This document shows, piece after piece, positions 12,903 through 17,794 of a stretch of 17,794 nucleotides of DNA (position 1 is the first letter of the stretch; each line of letters begins with the position of its first letter). Origin of the DNA: Akkermansiaceae bacterium UBA3385 (GTDB lineage Bacteria > Verrucomicrobiota > Verrucomicrobiia > Verrucomicrobiales > Akkermansiaceae); NCBI GenBank assembly GCA_002358905.1, contig DEPT01000062.1, positions 1 to 17,794 of the forward strand. The letters are read 5' to 3'. The position numbers and the translations under genes were made by a program. The notes under the pieces are model-generated. The model was given only the letters and a program-made list of their open reading frames with translations, had not been told where the DNA came from and made no database searches.

Positions 12903-14444
12903 ATGACCGATAACTCTTTATTCGCCGCCATGAAGGCGTGCGACAACACGACACAGACCACCAACGGCATGACCGCGTGCCGCTCCACATTATCTGCCCT
13001 GCTGGATTTATTCATGGGCGGGGCATCGCTGCGCAAGACACCCGCGCAGGTGCCGCAGGCGGTGCGTGCTGCGTATCTGGAGGATAAGCTGGGCACGCTG
13101 CGCTGCTTGTTCTACCTGCGCGATATCCGCGGCAACGGCGGGCAGGGCGAGCGCGATGTGTTCCGCGCGGGTATTCGCACGGTGGCGGAGCTGGATACGG
13201 AGCTTTTCGTGCGCAGTGGTGTGCTGCAGCACCTGCCGTTCTATGGCCGCTGGGATGATGTGTTCTGCCTGCTGGGGGTGAGCCGCGAGCTGGATGCTGC
13301 GGTGGTTTCCCTGGTGGCAGAGCAGCTGAGGGCCGACCGCTCTGCCCTGGCAGAGCAGGGGGATAAGGCGCAGGTTTCGCTGTTGGTCAAGTGGCTGCCT
13401 TCCTGCAATACGTCCTCTGCCACCACGCGGGCGCTCGCAAAGCGTTTGTACCGTGCCCTGGGATTCAGCGAGAAGGAGTACCGGCAGGTGCTCACAGCCC
13501 TGCGCCGCCAGATTGATGTGCTGGAGACTCGCCTGACCCGCCGCGATTATACCTTCTGCTACAGCGCTGTGCCCTCCAATGCGGGGCTGAAGTACCGCAA
13601 GGCTTTCATGCGGAATGATGGCGAGCGCTACAAGGCCTATGTGGAAACGCTGCACAAGCAGCTCTGCGTGGAGAACTGCGCTGTGGAGGAGGTGAAGGTG
13701 AATGTGGGCACGCTGTATCCTTACGATATCATGAACAAGTTCCGCTACGGCAGCCCGGATGCCACGGAGTGCATGCAGCTGGATAATATGTGGCGGTCTC
13801 TGCCGGATTATTTCGGCGAGGCGGCAGGTGCCAACTGGCTGGCGGTGGTGGATGTTTCCGGCTCCATGACCTGGGGCGGTATTCCTTACCCCATCGATGT
13901 GGCGATGTCGCTGGGTCTGTATGTGGCCGAGCGCAACACGGGTATCTTCAAGGATAAGATGATTACCTTCTCCGCCTCGCCGCAGCTGGTGGAGGTGGAC
14001 CCTGCCTGGCCGCTGAAGCAGAAGGTGGAGTATATGCTGGACATGGACTGGGGGATGAACACGAATCTGGAGGCGGTGTTCCGCCTGGTGCTGGATGCCT
14101 CGGTGCAGGCTGCTCTGCCGGCGGAGCAGATGCCGCAGTGTATCATCATCATTTCGGATATGCAGTTCGACAGCTGCGTGGAGGGCGCCGGGAATCCCTC
14201 TGCCTATGAGATGATTCGCCAGCGCTATGAGGCCGCGGGCTATGCCATGCCCCGCCTGGTGTTCTGGAATGTGGCGCAGCGCGACTACGGCAATGTGCCG
14301 GTGCGCTACGACCAGCAGGGCACCATGCTGGTGGGTGGCTGCAAGCCCGGCATGTTCGAGCAGCTGCTTTCCGGCAAAACCCCGGCGGATTTTATGCTCT
14401 CGGTGCTCAATTCGGAGCGTTACCAGCCTATTACGCTGGCATAA
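12903..14444 (+). CDS. DUF2828-like / Ro60-like protein with C-terminal von Willebrand A domain
   Basis: The product is 513 residues. The N-terminal 300 residues are alpha-helical, with text typical of DUF2828 proteins: LSALLDLFMGG, GTLRCLFYLRDIRGNGGQGERDVFRAGI, LQHLPFYGRWDDVFCLLG, YRKAFMRNDGERYKAYVETL. From about 310 comes a vWA domain with an intact MIDAS: DVSGSM (Asp317, Ser319, Ser321), Thr387 in MNTNLEAVF and Asp419 in IIIISDMQFD. A helical-repeat ring plus a vWA domain is the layout of Ro60/Rsr, which binds Y RNAs and misfolded RNAs. I see no TROVE signature strong enough to call it a classical Ro60. The six Y-RNA-like elements just upstream on the same strand make an RNA-binding role likely. 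Start ATG 12903, no clear Shine-Dalgarno; its own terminator follows. Confidence 0.78.
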   Translation: MTDNSLFAAMKACDNTTQTTNGMTACRSTLSALLDLFMGGASLRKTPAQVPQAVRAAYLEDKLGTLRCLFYLRDIRGNGGQGERDVFRAGIRTVAELDTELFVRSGVLQHLPFYGRWDDVFCLLGVSRELDAAVVSLVAEQLRADRSALAEQGDKAQVSLLVKWLPSCNTSSATTRALAKRLYRALGFSEKEYRQVLTALRRQIDVLETRLTRRDYTFCYSAVPSNAGLKYRKAFMRNDGERYKAYVETLHKQLCVENCAVEEVKVNVGTLYPYDIMNKFRYGSPDATECMQLDNMWRSLPDYFGEAAGANWLAVVDVSGSMTWGGIPYPIDVAMSLGLYVAERNTGIFKDKMITFSASPQLVEVDPAWPLKQKVEYMLDMDWGMNTNLEAVFRLVLDASVQAALPAEQMPQCIIIISDMQFDSCVEGAGNPSAYEMIRQRYEAAGYAMPRLVFWNVAQRDYGNVPVRYDQQGTMLVGGCKPGMFEQLLSGKTPADFMLSVLNSERYQPITLA

Positions 14445-14495
14445 GCTGTATTTTTAATAAGTCACAAGCCCAATCCCTCCCTCGGTAGTAATCTG

Positions 14496-14535
14496 CTCCC
14501 TTGGCTGAAATTCCGACAGCCAGGGGAGTATTTTT
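14496..14535 (+). terminator. Terminator of the vWA gene
   Basis: CTCCCTTGGCTG (14496-14507) pairs with CAGCCAGGGGAG (14517-14528), closed by a 9-nt loop and followed by TATTTTTG. It lies 52 bp after the stop codon. Confidence 0.85.
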
Positions 14536-14552
14536 GATGTGGTGTAGGGTTG

Positions 14553-14597
14553 TTTCGGCTCAAAATGGGGCTGGACCCGGCTCATTTTGAGCCGAAA
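14553..14597. repeat. Perfect 14-bp inverted repeat
   Basis: TTTCGGCTCAAAAT (14553-14566) and ATTTTGAGCCGAAA (14584-14597) around a 17-nt centre. No T-run follows, so it is not a clear terminator; possibly a mobile palindromic repeat or an operator. Confidence 0.7.
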
Positions 14598-14633
14598 GGG
14601 AGATGCGACGTGAGACTTGTGGTTTTCGGGGAA

Positions 14634-14685
14634 CGGGACTTCAGTCCCGATTACGCATGCTTTGATTTACGGGACTAAAGTCCCG
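14634..14685. repeat. Pair of REP-like palindromes
   Basis: CGGGACTTCAGTCCCG (14634-14649) and CGGGACTAAAGTCCCG (14670-14685) are two 7-bp palindromes that differ only in their loops, spaced 20 bp apart. GGGACT-AGTCCC units of this kind are common REP/BIME-type repeats mobilised by RAYT transposases in many bacteria. No RAYT gene is in the window. Confidence 0.7.
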
Positions 14686-14758
14686 CGCTTCGATTCACAA
14701 AATCCCTGCATGTTAATTTCGCTCGTGGGCTCTTTCAGGGGGACTGGGGCAGGGGGAG

Positions 14759-14787
14759 ACGCGCGCATACGCGCGTGCGCGTGTATA
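14759..14787. repeat. 29-nt alternating purine-pyrimidine run
   Basis: From ACGCGCGC through GCGTGTATA every base alternates purine and pyrimidine without a break, a composition able to adopt Z-DNA under negative supercoiling. It lies in the gene-free stretch between the vWA gene and the ABC operon. Confidence 0.6.
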
Positions 14788-14800
14788 GATTTGTAGATTA

Positions 14801-14862
14801 TCTGCTCTGCGAGCAGAGAGAATTTCCACTTCGTGGAGAGAATTTCGCGGGCGGTGCCCGCG
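14801..14862. repeat. Three hairpins separated by GAGAATTTC
   Basis: Hairpins TCTGCTC-TGC-GAGCAGA (14801-14817), TCCAC-TTC-GTGGA (14825-14837) and CGCGGGC-GGT-GCCCGCG (14846-14862) are separated by identical GAGAATTTC links (14818-14826, 14838-14846). The stems differ in sequence but keep a 3-nt loop. Looks like a modular palindromic repeat; function unknown. Confidence 0.6.
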
Positions 14863-14871
14863 AGATGAATG

Positions 14872-14905
14872 ACTTCGTACCTCGTAACTCGTATTTCGTA
14901 CTTCC
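14872..14905. repeat. Second copy of the CGTAACTCGTA dispersed repeat
   Basis: ACTTCGTACCTCGTAACTCG and the following CGTA units closely match the block at 648-678 beside purL. It sits 33 bp before the ABC ATPase start. Confidence 0.65.
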
Positions 14906-14937
14906 CTTTGTCTTGCGTGTGTGGTAGAGTGCCGGAT

Positions 14938-15879
14938 ATGGGAAATGCTTTGTTGACAGTGCGCGGGTTGCGACGAGCGTTTGGCGCGGTTCAGGCGGTG
15001 CGTGATGTATCGTTTGAGCTGGAGCGGGGGCAGTCGGTGGGGGTGATTGGTGCGAATGGTGCGGGTAAAACAACGATGATGCGGATTCTGGTGGGGCTGG
15101 ATGCAGCGGATGCCGGGCAGATTGTGTTCGATGGTGTGGATGTGGAGGAGAACCCGGTGCGGCTGCGCGGGCGCGTGGGTTGGATGCCGGATGCTTTGTT
15201 CCCGCCGGCGCATACAACGGTGTGGGATTATGTGGATTTCTTTGCGCGGGCTTTCGGGTTGCGCGGGGCGCGGCGACTGGCAGAGGTGCAGCGGGTGCTG
15301 GAGTTCTGCGGTGTGGCTGGTATGCAGGGGCGCCTGGTTGATAAATTGTCGAAGGGGGAGATGCAGCGGGTGAATCTGGCGCGTATGCTGGTGGGGGACC
15401 CGGAGCTGGTGGTGATGGATGAACCGGCGGCAGGTTTGGATCCGCGTGCGCGTCTGGAGTTCAAGCACTGTGTGCGGGAGTTGCAGAAGCAGGGTAAGAC
15501 GCTGCTGATTTCCTCGCATATCATTTCAGAGCTGGCGGAGATGTGTGATTCGGTGATTCTGATGGACAAGGGGTGCATTGTGCACCAGGGTGCTTGTGCC
15601 GGGGTGCAGCCGCAGCAGCAAGGGCTGGTGTATGAGTTTGCTGTGGCGGGTGATGGGGCAGGTGCCTTGCAGCAGGAGCTGGAGCAGCTGCCGGTGTGGC
15701 ATCGGGTGCAGCTGGTGGCGCCTGGTTGTGTGCGCGCTGAGTATACTGGTGAGGATGGTGAGGCACTGGCGCTGCAGGTGCGTGCACTGGCTGCGGCGCA
15801 TCTGCTCACCCGGGTGGAGCGCTGCAAGGAGACCTTAGAGGAAACTGTGATGAATTTGATGAATGACCATGAAAAATGA
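14938..15879 (+). CDS. ABC transporter ATP-binding protein (ABC-2 type exporter)
   Basis: The product is 313 residues from MGNALLTVRGLRRAFGAVQAV, the usual start of CcmA-type ATPases. An earlier in-frame start at 14869 would run through the dispersed repeat, so 14938 is used. Motifs: Walker A GANGAGKTT (about 38-46), signature LSKGEMQRVNLARML, Walker B LVVMDEPAAGLDP and the H-loop SSHIISELAEMCD. The C-terminal 90 residues are the regulatory tail common in such exporters. The signature is LSKGE in place of LSGGQ, a frequent variant. The permease start overlaps its last codons, so the two form an operon and a membrane complex. The substrate cannot be told from sequence; nearest relatives by motif export small molecules or peptides. 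Confidence 0.93.
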   Translation: MGNALLTVRGLRRAFGAVQAVRDVSFELERGQSVGVIGANGAGKTTMMRILVGLDAADAGQIVFDGVDVEENPVRLRGRVGWMPDALFPPAHTTVWDYVDFFARAFGLRGARRLAEVQRVLEFCGVAGMQGRLVDKLSKGEMQRVNLARMLVGDPELVVMDEPAAGLDPRARLEFKHCVRELQKQGKTLLISSHIISELAEMCDSVILMDKGCIVHQGACAGVQPQQQGLVYEFAVAGDGAGALQQELEQLPVWHRVQLVAPGCVRAEYTGEDGEALALQVRALAAAHLLTRVERCKETLEETVMNLMNDHEK

Positions 15880-17233
15880 TATTTTTCCGGATTGGTTGCC
15901 GCCGGCTCTGGTGAAGGACCTGCGGCAGATGCTGCGTTCGCCGCTGTATGTGCTGGCGTTGCTGGGGCTGTTGGGGGTGTTCACGCTGATGATGCTGCGG
16001 CAGTCGGAGGGTGCTTATGTTTTCGCGGCGATGTTGCTGTGTGCGGTGGTGCCGGCGCGAGTATCGATGACAGTGGCTGCGGATGTGCGCGCCGGGGCGA
16101 ATTTTATGCGGCTGACACCGCTGAGTTCGTGGCAGCTGGTGCGGGGTACCTGGGCTTCGGCCATGGTGCAGGTGGTGCTGCTGGCTTTGCTGTTGCTGCC
16201 TTCGGTGGCGCTGAGTGTGCCGGATGATGGGGCAGGAGCTGCCCGGCATTGGGAGAAGTTCTGCTCTTTTGTTTCTTGTATGGTGCTTGTGGCCTCTGTG
16301 CTGGTGGCGCTGGCCCAGGCTACTGCAGGGGCTGGTGCGGTTACCCGGCTGTTGGTGGGGTTTCTGGTGCTGCAATATCTGGCGATATTGCCGTTCCTCG
16401 AGTTACAGGTTACAGAGGGGCAGTGGAGCTGTCTTTTGTGGCTGTTGGCTGCCAGCGCGGTGCTGACAGTGGTGCTGCTGGCTGAGGCCCGGCGCTTGTT
16501 TGCGCACCCGGCTGAGAATTGCTCGGCTGCGTTGCGCCTGAGCAGCTTGCTGGGGCTGGTGGTTTACGGCGCGAGCCTGATGTTTGGTGCTCAGCAGGAT
16601 TTCCCTGTTATGCTGTGTGCCTATGTGGCGGCTGCCGGGTTGGTGCTGCTGGTGGCGCTCTGGGATGCGCTGCGCCCGGTGGTGACTGCGCCTTTGCGGA
16701 AACCTGGCTTGCCGGGTTTGATTCTGCAGCCTGGCGTGAGCGGTGGTGCGTGGTGGCTGGCGGTTTCCGGGTTTATCTGCGGTGCTGCGCTGGTGCCGCT
16801 GGTGGGGTTCCAGTGGTTGGTTCGTCAGTTCCGCGAGACGGAGGCATTCCCGCCCATTCCGGCTCTCGGGTTGGGTGATCTGCTGCTGTTGCTGGCGGAA
16901 CTCTGGGTGGCTGTGCTGGTGTGTCTGCTGGCGGTGGTGCTGGTGTGTTCTCTGGTGCGGCGGTTCAGGCTCGCTCTTTTTGTGGCGCTGCTGGGGCTGC
17001 AGTTTATATATGCGATGAAGTCGGGTATTCTGCTGCTGCCCGGGGAAATGCCGGTGAATCTCTGGTCGTTTCTGCCGCTGTTTCCTGTGGAAATATCGCA
17101 TGTGGACTTGTGGTTCAAGGATACTTCGTGGAATGCGGAAACGCTCGCGACTCTGCACCTGGTGCTGGGGGTGAAACTGGTCTGGCTGGTAGGGCTGCTG
17201 GCCGTTTTCCGCAAGCTTGCCAGGCGTAAATGA
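15863..17233 (+). CDS. ABC-2 type transporter permease
   Basis: The product is 456 residues, largely hydrophobic, with about ten or more predicted membrane segments, for example LYVLALLGLLGVFTLMML, VVLLALLLLPSVALSV, LLGLVVYGASLMFGA, GLVLLVALWDAL and VWLVGLLAVF. It begins in the cytoplasm with LVKDLRQMLRSPLYVLAL, which resembles the amphipathic coupling region before TM1 in ABC-2 permeases, and ends with a basic tail FRKLARRK. It overlaps the ATPase gene by 17 bp (11 if the second Met at 15869 is used). Followed by a terminator at 17319. No recognised substrate motif. Confidence 0.85.
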   Translation: MTMKNDIFPDWLPPALVKDLRQMLRSPLYVLALLGLLGVFTLMMLRQSEGAYVFAAMLLCAVVPARVSMTVAADVRAGANFMRLTPLSSWQLVRGTWASAMVQVVLLALLLLPSVALSVPDDGAGAARHWEKFCSFVSCMVLVASVLVALAQATAGAGAVTRLLVGFLVLQYLAILPFLELQVTEGQWSCLLWLLAASAVLTVVLLAEARRLFAHPAENCSAALRLSSLLGLVVYGASLMFGAQQDFPVMLCAYVAAAGLVLLVALWDALRPVVTAPLRKPGLPGLILQPGVSGGAWWLAVSGFICGAALVPLVGFQWLVRQFRETEAFPPIPALGLGDLLLLLAELWVAVLVCLLAVVLVCSLVRRFRLALFVALLGLQFIYAMKSGILLLPGEMPVNLWSFLPLFPVEISHVDLWFKDTSWNAETLATLHLVLGVKLVWLVGLLAVFRKLARRK

Positions 17234-17318
17234 CCCGCTTTCCTGCGGGGTTGGGTGCCATTCCAATGGGTGAAATGACTGAATTCCTGGCTTTGATACT
17301 GCCGGGGTTGTCTGTTCC

Positions 17319-17354
17319 GGGGCTGTTTGCTCACCCGCAAACGGCCCCTTTTCT
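17319..17354 (+). terminator. Terminator of the ABC transporter operon
   Basis: GGGGCTGTTTGC (17319-17330) pairs with GCAAACGGCCCC (17337-17348), 12 bp with one G-U, followed by TTTTCTGT. It lies 85 bp after the permease stop. Confidence 0.85.
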
Positions 17355-17500
17355 GTCTCCTGCGGGGGTGGAGATGAGGAAATTTCTCTGTCATGTTCAG
17401 CAAAATAATGAATTTTTTCTGAATTCGGGAACCTGTGGCAGATGGGGTATTTTCAGGGTGGAAAAAATTCGAAAATTCGTTGAAAATTCACAGAAAAGGC

Positions 17501-17528
17501 TTGCAATGTGGGAAATTTAGAGTAGAAT
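17501..17528 (+). promoter_or_regulatory. rpsL operon promoter
   Basis: TTGCAA (17501-17506), 16 bp, TAGAAT (17523-17528). Predicted start near 17535, leaving a long leader of about 140 nt before rpsL. Upstream are A/T tracts (about 17461-17490) that could act as an UP element. Confidence 0.65.
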
Positions 17529-17534
17529 ACTCCG

Positions 17535-17675
17535 ACCCGCGGACTGTACAGGGATGTACTGTCCACTGGTCACTATCGGGTAAACCGGTGAAGTGAAAAG
17601 CTGTGTTCCTCAAGGGATGAGGGATAGGTGACACAAGCCGTAAAACCTTGAAAAACAAAATCATAAATAAGTAAC
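17535..17675 (+). promoter_or_regulatory. Structured 5' leader of rpsL
   Basis: About 140 nt containing the hairpin GGACTGTAC / GTACTGTCC (17540-17563, one mismatch) and a weaker ACTGGT / AACCGGT pairing (about 17564-17589). Ribosomal protein operons often carry autoregulatory leaders; whether this one does is inference. No terminator-like T-run is present. Confidence 0.4.
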
Positions 17676-17794
17676 ATGCCGACTATTAATCAGCTCGTCC
17701 GCAAGGGACGTACAGTACCGGAAGAGAAGTCGAAGTCTCGCGCTCTTCACAGCTGCCCGCAGCGCCGCGGCGTTTGCCTGCAGGTGATGACCCG
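17676..17794 (+). CDS. rpsL: 30S ribosomal protein S12 (N-terminal part; runs off the right edge)
   Basis: The ATG at 17676 opens MPTINQLVRKGR, the near-universal S12 N-terminus, followed by EEKSKSRALHSCPQRRGVCLQVMT, matching the conserved CPQ(K/R)RGVC segment. S12 lies at the decoding centre and is the target of streptomycin. Thirty-nine codons plus two bases are in the window. No Shine-Dalgarno is seen before the start (AATAAGTAAC). It normally heads the rpsL-rpsG-fusA operon. Confidence 0.97.
   Translation, partial: MPTINQLVRKGRTVPEEKSKSRALHSCPQRRGVCLQVMT

Noticed and set aside
17230..17520. A 96-aa frame overlapping the permease stop by ATGA
   Set aside because: It contains the ABC terminator and runs into the rpsL promoter; its composition is not protein-like and no family is recognised.

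Overview
The window looks like a chromosomal segment of a GC-rich (roughly 55-60 %) gut-type Verrucomicrobiota bacterium, Akkermansia-like. This rests on the overall feel of the proteins and the weak or absent Shine-Dalgarno sequences, and I could not run a search to confirm it. Core genes lie at both edges: purine synthesis genes (purL fragment, a PurS-like gene, purC) on the minus strand at the left, and the start of rpsL on the plus strand at the right. Between them is an accessory region.

Left to right. Positions 1-1992 hold the minus-strand pur genes, with a terminator after purC and a clear purC promoter. Positions 2107-3644 hold an orphan AAA/STAND-like ATPase with a C-terminal winged-helix-like region, bracketed by two 146-bp direct repeats rich in TATAGTG motifs. 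A strong promoter and a tiny two-helix membrane ORF follow (3750-3986). Positions 4025-11709 are a complete type II-C CRISPR-Cas locus: 22 repeats and 21 spacers, cas2, cas1 and cas9 on the minus strand, and a tracrRNA divergent from cas9. Every repeat contains a full sigma70-type promoter (TTGACC, 17 bp, TATA preceded by TG), so each spacer is expected to be transcribed on its own. An ISL3-family insertion sequence has landed in spacer 12 with an 8-bp duplication. Its transposase carries an in-frame amber stop and its start codon lies in a two-tier hairpin.

Positions 11752-14444 are the most unusual part. A promoter leads into six tandem structured RNA elements of 87-120 nt. Each is closed by a covarying 7-bp stem (AAGAYTC/GAGTCTT or AAGRCAC/GTGTCTT) and has an ACAGCAA-type motif just inside the 5' strand. 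Three contain an inside-out tRNA: T-arm, closed acceptor stem, D-arm, no anticodon arm. This is the architecture of bacterial Y RNAs of the YrlA type. Immediately downstream on the same strand is a 513-aa protein with an alpha-helical N-terminus (DUF2828-like) and a von Willebrand A domain with an intact MIDAS, the same layout as the Y-RNA-binding protein Ro60. I read this as a multi-Y-RNA / Ro60-like ribonucleoprotein locus; a six-member array paired with a DUF2828-type protein is the strongest candidate here for something undescribed.

Positions 14450-14937 are gene-free and packed with a terminator, REP-like palindromes, a 29-nt alternating purine-pyrimidine run and small hairpin repeats. 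An ABC transporter pair (ATPase and permease, translationally overlapping) follows with its own terminator, then the promoter, leader and first 39 codons of rpsL.
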